From JACQAP01 sp035275265 (GTDB lineage Bacteria; Pseudomonadota; Gammaproteobacteria; Burkholderiales; JACQAP01), in NCBI GenBank assembly GCA_035275265.1, contig DATENC010000031.1:1-64000 (forward strand): a stretch of 64,000 nucleotides of DNA. Direction: 5' to 3'. The notes under the pieces were generated by a model, which made no database searches, was not told where the DNA came from, and saw nothing but the letters and a program-made list of their open reading frames with translations. The position numbers and the translations under genes are program-made. This document shows, piece by piece, positions 17,398-26,743 of the stretch; the first letter of the stretch is position 1; each line of letters opens with the position of its first letter.

Positions 17398-18044
17398 ATT
17401 CCGCTCTTTGCCACTGCCCCGGCAAAAGCATCCAGCATCGGCTGGATGGCCTGACGCTTGAGCTTGAGTGCCGCTTGATTGACAATCAGCCGGGCGCTGA
17501 TCGGCATGATCTCCTCCACTGCCTTGAGATTGTTGGCGTGTAGCGTATTTCCGCTGGAGACGAGGTCCACGATGGCGTCTGCCAGGCCCACTAGCGGCGC
17601 CAGTTCCATCGAGCCGTAGAGTTCTATTAAGTCAACGTGCACGCCCTTGGCCGCGAAATGCGCGCGCGCCGTGCTCAAGTACTTGGTGGCCACGCGCAGT
17701 CGCGCGCCGCGGCGGACGGCGCCCTCATAGTCGAAGCCATTCTGCACCGCCACCATCATCTTGCACCTTGCGATTCCCAGATCGAGCGGCTGATATAGCC
17801 CGCCTCCCCCGTGCTCGAGCAGCACATCCCTACCAGCGATCCCCACTTCGGCAGCGCCATACTGAACGTAGGTCGGCACATCCGAAGCCCGCACGATGAT
17901 GATGCTGACCTCCGGCCGGCTGGTGCCGATGACCAGCTTGCGCGAGATTTCCGGATCCTCGGACGCGACAATCCCCACCGCCTTCAGCAAGGGCGTCGTT
18001 TCGTCGAAAATGCGCCCCTTCGACAAGGCGATTTTGATATTCAT
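17394..18044 (-). CDS. hisG: ATP phosphoribosyltransferase, short form
   Basis: First, committed step of histidine biosynthesis. The protein has 216 residues and the family signature near LVDLVSSGNTLHANNLK, but lacks the C-terminal regulatory domain of the long form. Short HisG needs HisZ as a partner for activity and feedback; hisZ is not in this window. First gene of the his cluster and 40 nt downstream of murA. Confidence 0.95.
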   Translation of the reverse strand: MNIKIALSKGRIFDETTPLLKAVGIVASEDPEISRKLVIGTSRPEVSIIIVRASDVPTYVQYGAAEVGIAGRDVLLEHGGGGLYQPLDLGIARCKMMVAVQNGFDYEGAVRRGARLRVATKYLSTARAHFAAKGVHVDLIELYGSMELAPLVGLADAIVDLVSSGNTLHANNLKAVEEIMPISARLIVNQAALKLKRQAIQPMLDAFAGAVAKSGI

Positions 18045-18084
18045 GCTACGGGTCCTCGACCCCGGGCAAAAGCGGCCAGAGCAT

Positions 18085-19338
18085 TCAGTGCGCGCGTTTT
18101 ATGCGCGCGCCCAACTGGCTCAACTTCTCTTCGATACATTCGTAGCCGCGATCTAGGTGATACACCCGGTCCACGCGCGTTTCCCCCTGCGCCACCAACC
18201 CAGCCAGCACCAGGCTGGCCGAGGCCCGCAAATCGGTCGCCATCACGCCCGCACCCTGCAATTGCGGCACGCCGTGCACCACCGCGGTGTTGCCTTCCAC
18301 TTCGATCTTTGCCCCGAGCCGCTGCAGTTCCTGCACGTGCATGAAGCGATTCTCGAAAATGGTCTCGGTCACCACCGCCGTCCCTTCGGCAACGGTATTG
18401 AGCGCCATGAATTGGGCCTGCATGTCGGTCGGAAACGCCGGATACGGCGCTGTGCGCAGGTTTACCGACCTGAGTTTGCCGTTTGTAGAAAGGGCAATCC
18501 AGTCCTGATCGTGCTCGATGTGCGCACCGGCCTCGCGTAACTTTCCCAGCACCGAGTCGAGAATTGCCGCGCGCGTTCCCTTCAACCTGATTTCCCCGCC
18601 GCTGGCAGCGGCAGCTACCAGGAACGTGCCCGTCTCGATTCGATCAGGCATCACCCGGTAGGTCGCGCCCGTGAGACGATCCACGCCTTCGATCATTATC
18701 ACGTCCGAACCCGCTGCGAAGATACGGGCGCCCATCGCATTCAGACATCCCGCAAGATCGACCACCTCCGGCTCGCGGGCGGCGTTCTCGATAAAGGTAA
18801 TGCCGTCCGCCAGTGTCGCCGCCATCATCAAGTTCTCGGTTCCGGTCACGGTAACCAGGTCCATGACTATGCGCGCCCCTTTCAGCCGATGGGCGCGGGC
18901 ATGAATATAGCCCTGTTCGATCTCGATCTGGGCACCCATCGCCTGCAGCCCCTTGATGTGCAGATCCACCGGCCTCTGGCCGATGGCACATCCGCCCGGC
19001 AGCGACACACGGGCCTCGCCGAATCGCGCGACCATTGGACCCAGTACCAGGATCGAAGCGCGCATGGTCTTGACCAGTTCATAAGGCGCGGCAAGGTTGT
19101 GCAGTTTCGCCGCCGTCAATCCCACGCCCATTTTCTCATCCAGCGAAACCTCGACTCCCATTTGCGCCAGTAGATTCAAGGTCGTGGTGACGTCACGCAG
19201 GTGGGGAAGATTCTGCACCCGCAGCGTCTCCGGCGTCAGGATTGCGGCGCACAGGATCGGCAGGGCCGCATTCTTGGCCCCGGAAATGCGCACCTCCCCG
19301 GTAAGCGGCACGCCGCCCTGGATGATCAGCTTGTCCAC
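18085..19338 (-). CDS. murA: UDP-N-acetylglucosamine 1-carboxyvinyltransferase
   Basis: Transfers enolpyruvate from PEP to UDP-GlcNAc, the first committed step of peptidoglycan synthesis. 417 residues; N-terminal GAKNAALPILCAA, active-site cysteine in SLPGGCAIGQRP (about 117), and PDRIETGTFLVAAAA. The Cys means normal fosfomycin sensitivity at this site. Sits between ibaG and hisG, as in many Proteobacteria. Confidence 0.97.
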   Translation of the reverse strand: MDKLIIQGGVPLTGEVRISGAKNAALPILCAAILTPETLRVQNLPHLRDVTTTLNLLAQMGVEVSLDEKMGVGLTAAKLHNLAAPYELVKTMRASILVLGPMVARFGEARVSLPGGCAIGQRPVDLHIKGLQAMGAQIEIEQGYIHARAHRLKGARIVMDLVTVTGTENLMMAATLADGITFIENAAREPEVVDLAGCLNAMGARIFAAGSDVIMIEGVDRLTGATYRVMPDRIETGTFLVAAAASGGEIRLKGTRAAILDSVLGKLREAGAHIEHDQDWIALSTNGKLRSVNLRTAPYPAFPTDMQAQFMALNTVAEGTAVVTETIFENRFMHVQELQRLGAKIEVEGNTAVVHGVPQLQGAGVMATDLRASASLVLAGLVAQGETRVDRVYHLDRGYECIEEKLSQLGARIKRAH

Positions 19339-19355
19339 GGGAGCCTATCGGAAGG

Positions 19356-19592
19356 CTATCGGGTAGCCCAATCTTCGGGCGTGACGGTCCTCATCGACAA
19401 CGCGTGTATTTCTTCGCGCATCCGATCCCCCAGCGCCCGGTAGACCACTTGGTGTTGCTGCACTCGCGTCTTGCCGCGGAATTCCGCGCTCACGATCACG
19501 GCCTCGAAATGATGCCCGTCTCCCACCACCTCGACGTGATCGCACGGAAGGCTGTCCTGGATATAAGACCTGACCTGTTCGGGGGTGACCAT
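19356..19592 (-). CDS. ibaG: BolA family protein IbaG/YrbA
   Basis: 78-residue BolA-like protein, partner of monothiol glutaredoxins in iron-sulfur handling. It begins MVTPEQVRSYIQ and has the invariant His of KTRVQQHQVVYRALG. The start at 19592 gives the standard size. It is between an ABC-2 permease gene and murA. Confidence 0.93.
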   Translation of the reverse strand: MVTPEQVRSYIQDSLPCDHVEVVGDGHHFEAVIVSAEFRGKTRVQQHQVVYRALGDRMREEIHALSMRTVTPEDWATR

Positions 19593-19603
19593 TTCAACGG
19601 CTC

Positions 19604-20365
19604 TCAGTGGCGAAGTTTGTAACCGCTCGAAAGTAGCGACAAAGTGGCGAATGATAAAGCCAAAAGGGAGCCCCCCACAATCGCGAGACTGAGATGCGGC
19701 GGGACGTCCGACACGCCAAAGAAGCCATAGCGAAAGCCGTCGATCATGTAGAAGAAGGGATTCATGTGCGACACCTTCTGCCAGAACGGCGGCAGCGAGT
19801 GAATCGAGTAAAACACGCCCGACAGGAAAGTAAGCGGGATGATCACGAAATTCTGGAACGCGGCAAGCTGATCGAACTTGTCGGCCCAAATGCCCGCGAT
19901 GATGCCGAGCGTACCCAGGATCGCGGACCCGAACAGCGCAAAGGTGAGAACCCAAAGCAGATTCTGGACCGGCACCGGGACGAACATCGCGGTAACCACG
20001 AACACACCCAGTCCGACCACCACACCTCGCACGGCGGATGCCAGCACGTAGGCAGCGAAGAATTCGAGGTGCGACAGCGGTGGCAGCAGTATGAATACGA
20101 TATTGCCGGTGATCTTGGACTGGATCAGGCTTGACGAGCTGTTGGCAAAAGCGTTCTGCAGCAGCGACATCATTGCCAGGCCGGGTATCAGAAATGAGGT
20201 ATAGCGCACCCCAGGATAAACCTGTACATGCCCTTCCAGCACGTGCGAGAAGATCAACAGGTACAGGAGTGCGGTGAGCACGGGCGCCAGGATGGTCTGA
20301 AAGCTTACCTTCCAGAAGCGCAGGATCTCCTTGTGGAACAGCGTAGAAAAACCGGTCATCGTCAT
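19604..20365 (-). CDS. ABC-2 type transporter permease (YadH-like)
   Basis: 253-residue integral membrane protein with about six hydrophobic segments and the ABC2 motif around GIIAGIWADKFDQLAAFQNF. It pairs with the ATPase immediately upstream (one base between stop and start). GGGA lies 5 nt before the ATG at 20365; an ATG at 20359 is the alternative. Substrate unknown; YadGH-type exporters are conserved beside mla genes in Betaproteobacteria. Confidence 0.88.
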   Translation of the reverse strand: MTMTGFSTLFHKEILRFWKVSFQTILAPVLTALLYLLIFSHVLEGHVQVYPGVRYTSFLIPGLAMMSLLQNAFANSSSSLIQSKITGNIVFILLPPLSHLEFFAAYVLASAVRGVVVGLGVFVVTAMFVPVPVQNLLWVLTFALFGSAILGTLGIIAGIWADKFDQLAAFQNFVIIPLTFLSGVFYSIHSLPPFWQKVSHMNPFFYMIDGFRYGFFGVSDVPPHLSLAIVGGSLLALSFATLSLLSSGYKLRH

Positions 20366-20366
20366 C

Positions 20367-21269
20367 TTAATCCCGGTGCATGATGGCGACGAAAACCTCT
20401 TCCAAGTCGGGCTGCTCTAATTCCATTGAGGCCAGCTCGAAGCCATTCTCACGGATGGTCCGCAGCGCGCATTCGACATCGGCGTAACTATGCAGCGCGA
20501 GGATGTATTCACCGCTCACCTGGGCCGCCGCAAGCATCGGCCGCAAACTCTCCGGCAGTACACCGTTGGCGAGCCGCAGCCGAAGGTGAATACCCGAGAA
20601 TCCTCTGAGGAGATTGTGCGTGGAATCCAGCGCGACCAGCCTTCCTTGCTTGAGCATGCCCACACGGCTGCACAACGACTCCGCTTCTTCGAGGTAGTGC
20701 GTGGTCAGAACGATGGTATGGCCGTCGCCATTGAGCTGACGGACGAATTGCCACAAGCCCTGGCGCAGCTCGACGTCCACGCCGGCGGTCGGCTCGTCGA
20801 GAATGATCACCGGGGGCTTGTGCACCAGCGCCTGAGCCACCAGCACCCTTCGTTTCATCCCGCCGGATAGCGCGCGCATGTTGGAATCGGCGCGATCGGT
20901 TAGGTCCAGGCGCGCCATCACTTCATCGATCCAGTCGTCATTGCGGCGCAAACCAAAATATCCAGACTGGAAACGCAAACTCTCGCGTACCGAGAAGAAC
21001 GGATCGAACACCAACTCCTGCGGCACCACGCCGAGCGCACGACGCGCCTGGCGGTAGTCGCCCACCACGTCGTGACCCATCACCTTGAGCCAACCCCCGT
21101 TGGCACGCGCCAGCCCGGCCAGAATGCTGATCAGCGTGGTCTTGCCGGCACCGTTAGGTCCGAGCAGCGCGAAGAACTCTCCCTGAGGAATTTCCAGGTC
21201 GATATCACAAAGTGCGCGTACGTTTCCGTAGTTCTTGAAGACACCGCGTATCTCGATGGCTGGGACCAC
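20367..21269 (-). CDS. ABC transporter ATP-binding protein (YadG-like)
   Basis: 300-residue ATPase. Walker A GPNGAGKTT, signature ALSGGMKRRVLVAQAL and Walker B VIILDEPTAGVD are intact, with a C-terminal extension of about 70 residues typical of DrrA/YadG-type exporters. Forms a two-gene exporter with the YadH-like permease downstream. Lies after mlaB in the same direction, so it may share the mla transcript. Confidence 0.9.
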   Translation of the reverse strand: MVPAIEIRGVFKNYGNVRALCDIDLEIPQGEFFALLGPNGAGKTTLISILAGLARANGGWLKVMGHDVVGDYRQARRALGVVPQELVFDPFFSVRESLRFQSGYFGLRRNDDWIDEVMARLDLTDRADSNMRALSGGMKRRVLVAQALVHKPPVIILDEPTAGVDVELRQGLWQFVRQLNGDGHTIVLTTHYLEEAESLCSRVGMLKQGRLVALDSTHNLLRGFSGIHLRLRLANGVLPESLRPMLAAAQVSGEYILALHSYADVECALRTIRENGFELASMELEQPDLEEVFVAIMHRD

Positions 21270-21305
21270 GGCGTGGTTGTGGAGTGTTATCTTCCGGATC
21301 GGCGG

Positions 21306-21593
21306 CTACTTTGCCGCAACAGGAATCAGGTCTGTGACCCCGTACAGATTGGCTATGCTCACCAGGCTTCCACCGAGGTTGGAAAAGCGCACCTGGCGGT
21401 TGCTGGCGTGCATGCGCCGTGTCCACTCCAGCATCAGGCTGATTGCCGCAGAGTCGGCTTCCGTTACTCCCGAGAAGTCGACGACCACGGAACTGCCTTC
21501 CAAAGTGCGACTGCCCTCGGCGAGTAACGTACTTACGCTCGCCAGCGTCACCGGGCCTTCTATCAAGTAGCGGTCTCCCTGTCTTCTGATCAT
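21306..21593 (-). CDS. mlaB: STAS-domain protein MlaB
   Basis: 95-residue STAS protein that binds the MlaF ATPase and stabilises the MlaFEDB complex. Features include VVDFSGVTEADSAAISLMLEW, the STAS loop with the conserved Asp-Ser. Its start overlaps the mlaC stop by 4 nt. Identified mainly by position in mlaFEDCB and the STAS pattern. Confidence 0.87.
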   Translation of the reverse strand: MIRRQGDRYLIEGPVTLASVSTLLAEGSRTLEGSSVVVDFSGVTEADSAAISLMLEWTRRMHASNRQVRFSNLGGSLVSIANLYGVTDLIPVAAK

Positions 21594-22249
21594 TGCTTGC
21601 CGGCGGGCGCCTTATCGGCATTGGCACTGTTCTTGTTGATCAGACTCTTGATCAGGCCGTCAATTCCGCCACGATCGATGTCCAGAGCAAACAGATTGCG
21701 ATAGTTGATGATCAGACTGGCACCCGCGACCCGGACATCGTAGACCTTCCAGCCATTTGGAGTGAGTGCCATGTCGTAGTCCACGGTAACCGGCTCCGCG
21801 CCCTTGGGGAGCTTGATGATCGTCTGCACGGTCGCCTCCGTTTCGCCCGGATTGAATCTGAACGGCCGATACTCGACACTGACCCCTGTGTAAGCGGTGA
21901 ATGCGGCCGAGTAGGAGCGCACCAGCAGGCTACGAAACTCCTTGATCAAAGTCTCGCGCTGAGCCGGCGTCGCGTCGCGCCACGCGCGCCCGACCGCGAG
22001 ACGGGTCATGCGCACAAAATCGAAGTGAGGCGCGACCTTCTCTTCAATTAAATCGACAATGCGATCGACCTTGCCGGCCTTGATGTCCTTGTCGTTGCGC
22101 ACGATCGTGAGAACTTCTTCGGTCGTATTGCGAACCAGCACGTCCGGGGATGGCGTCTGCGCGCCGACTTCACATGCCGTCACGAAAGTCGCGAGCAACA
22201 GCAATCCGATCAGCCGTCGCCCTGCCTTGTTGCCGTATCGCGTGTTCAT
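21590..22249 (-). CDS. mlaC: periplasmic phospholipid-binding protein MlaC
   Basis: Shuttles phospholipids between the outer-membrane MlaA complex and MlaFEDB. 219 residues, family features VGRAWRDATPAQRETLIKEF and NGWKVYDVRVAGASLI. The ATG at 22249 has GGAG six bases upstream and is preferred over 22261. The signal sequence ends LLLATFVTAC, so a lipobox-like VTAC occurs where a simple signal peptidase I site would be expected; the mature protein may be lipid-anchored or may be cut a few residues later after GAQ. Confidence 0.92.
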   Translation of the reverse strand: MNTRYGNKAGRRLIGLLLLATFVTACEVGAQTPSPDVLVRNTTEEVLTIVRNDKDIKAGKVDRIVDLIEEKVAPHFDFVRMTRLAVGRAWRDATPAQRETLIKEFRSLLVRSYSAAFTAYTGVSVEYRPFRFNPGETEATVQTIIKLPKGAEPVTVDYDMALTPNGWKVYDVRVAGASLIINYRNLFALDIDRGGIDGLIKSLINKNSANADKAPAGKQ

Positions 22250-22279
22250 TTTTTGCTCCATGAATGCCGGGTCGCCCCG

Positions 22280-22756
22280 CTACTTTCCCTTGTCCGCGCC
22301 GGTCTCTGCCGCCTTGCCATACAAGAACTGCCCGATGATTTTCTCAAGGACCACCGCGGATTGGGTGATCGACAGGCGATCGCCATCCTTGAGCATTTGA
22401 TCCTCACCCCCACCGTCCATCCCGATGTATTGTTCGCCGAGCAGGCCGGCGGTCAGGATTGAGGCCGAAGAGTCCTTCGGGAACTTGTAACGATTGTCGA
22501 GATTCAAAGTTACACGGGCGCGAAAGCTCTGGTTGTTGAAAGATACGTCAGCGACGCGCCCGACCACGACTCCCGCGCTTTTTACCGGCGCGCGCGGCTT
22601 CAGCCCGCCGATATTGTCGAACTCAGCATAGACCTTGTAGGTGTCGGCAACACTGATCCCGCTCATATTTCCAACTTTGAGTGCCAATACCAGCAACGCG
22701 CCGATGCCGGCACAAACGAAAAGTCCCACCCACAGGTCGAGCATCGAGCGTTCCAT
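22280..22756 (-). CDS. mlaD: MCE-domain protein MlaD
   Basis: 158-residue inner-membrane protein with an N-terminal membrane helix (LWVGLFVCAGIGALLVLAL) and one MCE domain (AEFDNIGGLKPRAPVKSAGV ... GLLGEQYIGMDGG). Forms the hexameric lipid channel on top of MlaFE. ATG at 22756 overlaps the mlaE stop (TGATG). Confidence 0.95.
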   Translation of the reverse strand: MERSMLDLWVGLFVCAGIGALLVLALKVGNMSGISVADTYKVYAEFDNIGGLKPRAPVKSAGVVVGRVADVSFNNQSFRARVTLNLDNRYKFPKDSSASILTAGLLGEQYIGMDGGGEDQMLKDGDRLSITQSAVVLEKIIGQFLYGKAAETGADKGK

Positions 22757-23535
22757 CACACCCCCCGAAACATGAATGCAGTCAATACAAAATCGAGACC
22801 CAGGATGGCCAGCGACGAGGTAACAACGGTTCGTGTGGTAGCACCCGACACGCCTTCAGCGGTCGGTGGCGCATCATAACCCTCGAACAATGCGATCCAG
22901 GTGACGGCCACCCCGAACACGAAGCTCTTGATCACGCCATTGACGATGTCCTCGCGGAAATCAACCGCGTTCTGCATCTGCGACCAGAACGAGCCTTCGT
23001 CAACACCGATCAACACGACCCCAACCAAATAACCGCCGAACACGCCCATGGCGCTGAACATAGCGGCCAGCAACGGCATCGAAATCACCCCGGCCCAGAA
23101 GCGCGGCGCCACCACGCGCGCGATCGGATCCACGGCCATCATTTCCATCGCCGAAAGCTGCTCGGTTGCCTTCATCAGACCGATCTCGGCGGTCATTGCA
23201 GAACCGGCGCGGCTGGCAAACAACAGCGCCGATACCACCGGACCCAGTTCGCGTACCAGCGACAGGGCGACCAATACGCCGAGAGCGGACTCGGAGCCGT
23301 AGGTCTGCAGCGTCTGGTAGCCCTGCAGCCCGAGCACCATGCCGACGAAAAGACCCGACACCAAAATGATGATCAGCGAAAGCACGCCGGTAAAGTAGAG
23401 CTCTCGGATGATCAGGCGCAGACGGCGGAAACTGGTTCCGGACTGCAATAGTATCAACGCGAAAAAACGGCTGGCGTAACCCAGCCGCCACAGCATATCG
23501 ACGGTGCGATGGCCGACCGCCCTGACGTTGATCAC
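22756..23535 (-). CDS. mlaE: phospholipid ABC transporter permease MlaE
   Basis: 259-residue permease of the Mla system with about five to six membrane segments. The coupling segment around EIGLMKATEQLSAMEMMAVDP, characteristic of MlaE/TGD1, is present. GTG start at 23535, 15 nt after mlaF. Confidence 0.95.
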   Translation of the reverse strand: MINVRAVGHRTVDMLWRLGYASRFFALILLQSGTSFRRLRLIIRELYFTGVLSLIIILVSGLFVGMVLGLQGYQTLQTYGSESALGVLVALSLVRELGPVVSALLFASRAGSAMTAEIGLMKATEQLSAMEMMAVDPIARVVAPRFWAGVISMPLLAAMFSAMGVFGGYLVGVVLIGVDEGSFWSQMQNAVDFREDIVNGVIKSFVFGVAVTWIALFEGYDAPPTAEGVSGATTRTVVTSSLAILGLDFVLTAFMFRGV

Positions 23536-23550
23536 AGAATGGTTGACATG

Positions 23551-24360
23551 CTAGCGGTTGAGCATCAGGTCGTCGCGATACTCCGCACTCGGGTATTGAA
23601 ACGGTACCGGCCCGTCGGGTTCGCCATAGACGAATTGATGGACGAGAGGCTCGGTCGATGCCTGCATCTCCTTGGGAGTACCTTTGGCGACGATTACACC
23701 GTCGGACAGGTAATAAACGTAATCGACCATTTTCAGCGATTCCTGCACATCGTGGGTCACCACGATCGAGGTCGCGCCGAGCGCATCGTTGAGCCGCCGG
23801 ATGAGATTGCCAATGACGCCCAACGAAATCGGATCGAGTCCTGCGAACGGCTCGTCGTACATGATTAACATCGGGTCAAGCGCGATTGCGCGTGCCAGCG
23901 ACACGCGTCGCGCCATACCACCGGACAGTTCCGAGGGTAACAGCCGGTGCGCGCCGCGCAGACCTACCGCGTGCAGTTTCATCAGCACCATGTCTCGAAT
24001 CATGGCTTCCGGCAGATCCGTATGCTCGCGCATCTGGAACGCGACGTTGTCGAATACCGAAAGGTCAGTGAACAGCGCGCCGAACTGGAAAAGCATCCCC
24101 ATTCGGCGCCGCATCTGATACAGACCGTCGCGATCCAGTTGGTGCATGATTTTGCCAGCCACCTTGACCTCGCCCTGGCGCGGTTTCAGTGCGCCGCCGA
24201 TCAGACGCAACAATGTGGTCTTCCCCGAACCGCTGATGCCCATGATCGACACCACCTTGCCCCGCGGGATAGCCATGTTGATCCCGCTTAGGATCGGGCG
24301 GCGCTTGTCGTACCAGAAATTCAGGCCGCTTATCTCTACAAGGTTGTCGGATTGTGTCAT
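23551..24360 (-). CDS. mlaF: phospholipid ABC transporter ATP-binding protein MlaF
   Basis: 269-residue ATPase of the Mla complex. Walker A GISGSGKTT, signature ELSGGMARRVSLARAI and Walker B LIMYDEPFAGLDP; the FAGLDP variant is typical of MlaF. First gene of mlaFEDCB, divergent from the ABC ATPase at 24481 with about 120 nt between. Confidence 0.96.
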   Translation of the reverse strand: MTQSDNLVEISGLNFWYDKRRPILSGINMAIPRGKVVSIMGISGSGKTTLLRLIGGALKPRQGEVKVAGKIMHQLDRDGLYQMRRRMGMLFQFGALFTDLSVFDNVAFQMREHTDLPEAMIRDMVLMKLHAVGLRGAHRLLPSELSGGMARRVSLARAIALDPMLIMYDEPFAGLDPISLGVIGNLIRRLNDALGATSIVVTHDVQESLKMVDYVYYLSDGVIVAKGTPKEMQASTEPLVHQFVYGEPDGPVPFQYPSAEYRDDLMLNR

Positions 24361-24480
24361 GGTGTCCGGAATCGAAACTGGCGAGCATTGTAACGGAGAG
24401 CGCTACGCGCCGCAGAATGCTTGCATGTTGGTGCGATTGCGCGCACTTTTGCGCAACTATCAGAGGTTCGGTTCACTTCC

Positions 24481-25215
24481 ATGACGATATCCGGTGCGGC
24501 GGATGGCTCCGCGATCAGCTTTCGGGGACTGAGCAAGTCGTACGCACACGCGGCGGTCTTGCGCGAACTTGAACTCGACATCCCTGCCGGCGGCACTTTT
24601 GGGCTGGTCGGAATCAACGGCGCGGGCAAGACCACGCTCATCAAGTGCCTGCTGGATTTTTGCGACTTCGACACCGGGGAGATTCGCATTTTCGGTTTGT
24701 CGAACCAAGATACCCGCGCCCGTGCGCAGCTGGCGTTCTTGCCGGAACGCTTCGTTCCTCCCTATTACCTCACCGGCGAGGATTTCCTGCGTTACATGAT
24801 GAAACTGTACTCATGCGGCTACAATCCGGCACAAGTACGGCAAATGCTTGCCCAACTAGATCTCGCCGAGTCTGTGCTGAGCAAGCCGGTGCGCAACTTT
24901 TCCAAAGGAATGACGCAAAAGCTCGGGCTCGCGGCCTGCCTGCTGTCGGATCGCGAGTTGTTAGTGCTGGACGAACCGACCAGCGGGCTGGACCCCAAGG
25001 CCCGTGCGTTGCTGAAAGGCCGGCTAAAGGCGGCGCACGCAACCGGACGCACCGTGTTCTTCACCTCCCATGCGCTCGCTGACGTTGATGAACTGTGCGA
25101 CCGGATGGCGGTACTGCACGAGGGACACCTGCGTTTTTCCGGCACACCCTCAGAGCTGCGTACCCGCTTCGGCGCCGCTACTCTGGAGCAGGCCTATCTA
25201 GCCTGCATCCAATAA
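24481..25215 (+). CDS. ABC transporter ATP-binding protein at edge of pilus locus
   Basis: 244-residue ATPase of the CcmA/NosF type. Walker A GINGAGKTT, signature NFSKGMTQKLGLA, Walker B LLVLDEPTSGLDP and the H-loop FFTSHALADVDE are all intact. No permease is adjacent; the only unpaired permease in the window is the NosY-like protein at 41108-41920, at the other end of the pilus cluster. I infer that the two form one transporter. The ATG at 24481 is chosen because it gives the standard N-terminus before the first beta strand. Confidence 0.85.
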   Translation: MTISGAADGSAISFRGLSKSYAHAAVLRELELDIPAGGTFGLVGINGAGKTTLIKCLLDFCDFDTGEIRIFGLSNQDTRARAQLAFLPERFVPPYYLTGEDFLRYMMKLYSCGYNPAQVRQMLAQLDLAESVLSKPVRNFSKGMTQKLGLAACLLSDRELLVLDEPTSGLDPKARALLKGRLKAAHATGRTVFFTSHALADVDELCDRMAVLHEGHLRFSGTPSELRTRFGAATLEQAYLACIQ

Positions 25216-25300
25216 GTTGAGGTGGCTAACTCTATGAGCTGTCTAACTTTTCTGGCACAATCAAACGAATGAACCGGATTCTGCCGTATCCCTCGGAAAC

Positions 25301-26743
25301 ATGGACGTCCAAACCGCGAAAAAACCCGAACTGCTGATCGTCGACGACGACCCCCTCATCACGGACACGCTGAACTTCGTGTTGGGCAAGGATTACAACG
25401 TGCGCGTCGCGGCTTCCAGAACTCAGGTGAAAAGTCTGTTGCGCCAGCTCGACGCGCCGCCGGCTCTGGCGCTCGTCGATCTGGGACTACCCCCAACGCC
25501 GCACCGTCCCGATGAAGGCTTCCGCCTGATCACTGAACTGCTCGCTTACTCGCCCGCGATCAAGATTCTGGTGCTATCGGGTCAGGATGACGAAGGCAAT
25601 GCCCGTTACGCGCGCACCCTCGGTGCCGTGGAGTTCGTAGCAAAGCCCTGCGAACCGGAAGTCCTCAAGGCTCTGCTCGCCAAAGCGCAGCGGATAGCCG
25701 AGGTGGAACAGAGTTCCACGGATCTAGACACCGGCATTGTCGGCAGCGGTTTTGCCATCAAGAAACTGCATGAGCAGATCCTGCAATATGCTCCCGCGCC
25801 TTTTCCCGTTTTGATCGAAGGCGAGTCAGGCAGCGGCAAGGAACTGGTGGCAAAGTCGCTGCACCGTCAGAGCCAGCGCACCAGCAAACCCTATCTTGCG
25901 CTCAACTGCGCGGCGATATCGCCGACACTGGTCGAGCCAACACTGTTCGGCTATGTTAAAGGCGCATTCACCGGCGCCACGTCATCGCGATCGGGCTATT
26001 TCGAGGATGCCCACGAGGGCACGCTGTTCCTGGATGAGATCGGCGAGTTACCCCTTGAGCTCCAGGCCAAGCTGCTCAGAGTGCTGGAGAACGGCGAGTT
26101 CCAGCGCGTCGGCGAAACCCAAAGCAGGACATCCAATGCGCGCGTCATCGCCGCCACCAATCGCGACCTGCGCCAGGAAGTGCGCGCCGGGCGCTTTCGC
26201 GCCGACCTCTATCACAGGCTGTCGGTGTTCTCGATTGCCGTGCCGCCATTGCGCGAGTTGAGCGAGGACAAGGTCAGGTTGCTGCAGCATTACTCGGCGA
26301 TTTACGCGCTCCAGAGCGGGATGCAACCTTTCCAGCTGGACCCCAAGTCGATGGACCTATGGATGCAATATGGATACCCGGGTAACGTCCGCGAACTTCG
26401 CAATATCGTAATCCGCCTCACCACCAAGTATGCCGGCCAGACGGTCAACAGCGAACAGTTGTTGGCGGAGTTCGACTGGGAAGAGCCTGCCGTCACCCAA
26501 CCCAGCGTGACGCAGGCGCAGGACTTCAAATCCACGGTGGAGGCGGCCCGCAAACACCTGCAGGTCCACAAGAATTTCAATCTCGACGATGCGCTCAGCG
26601 AACTGGAAAAGAGCTACGTCGAGGCGGCGCTCGACATCACCCACGGCAATCTGAGCCAGGCGGCAAAGTTGCTGGGCATTCATCGTACGACGTTGTACAG
26701 CCGGATGCAGAGCTATGGCGCCGCTGGGGAGGGGGGGCAATAG
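25301..26743 (+). CDS. sigma-54-dependent response regulator (PilR/PrsR-like)
   Basis: 480-residue NtrC-family activator. The N-terminal receiver has the acidic pocket VDDDPL, phospho-acceptor Asp in ALVDLGLPP and Lys in EFVAKPC. The AAA+ domain has Walker A GESGSGKE (about 174), the sigma-54 contacting GAFTGA loop (about 221) and LFLDEIGELP. A Fis-type helix-turn-helix ends the protein (LSQAAKLLGIHRTTLYSRM). It starts the pilus gene cluster and is followed without gap by the MshM-like ATPase. The cognate kinase is probably the one at 39337-41064, and the pilin promoter at 42867 is the best visible target. The receiver and the gene context also recall PrsR of exosortase loci, but no exosortase is present. 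Confidence 0.9.
   Translation: MDVQTAKKPELLIVDDDPLITDTLNFVLGKDYNVRVAASRTQVKSLLRQLDAPPALALVDLGLPPTPHRPDEGFRLITELLAYSPAIKILVLSGQDDEGNARYARTLGAVEFVAKPCEPEVLKALLAKAQRIAEVEQSSTDLDTGIVGSGFAIKKLHEQILQYAPAPFPVLIEGESGSGKELVAKSLHRQSQRTSKPYLALNCAAISPTLVEPTLFGYVKGAFTGATSSRSGYFEDAHEGTLFLDEIGELPLELQAKLLRVLENGEFQRVGETQSRTSNARVIAATNRDLRQEVRAGRFRADLYHRLSVFSIAVPPLRELSEDKVRLLQHYSAIYALQSGMQPFQLDPKSMDLWMQYGYPGNVRELRNIVIRLTTKYAGQTVNSEQLLAEFDWEEPAVTQPSVTQAQDFKSTVEAARKHLQVHKNFNLDDALSELEKSYVEAALDITHGNLSQAAKLLGIHRTTLYSRMQSYGAAGEGGQ

Noticed and set aside
25258..25275. TGGCACA upstream of the response regulator, possible sigma-54 promoter and autoregulation
   Set aside because: The -12 GC is absent at the right spacing.
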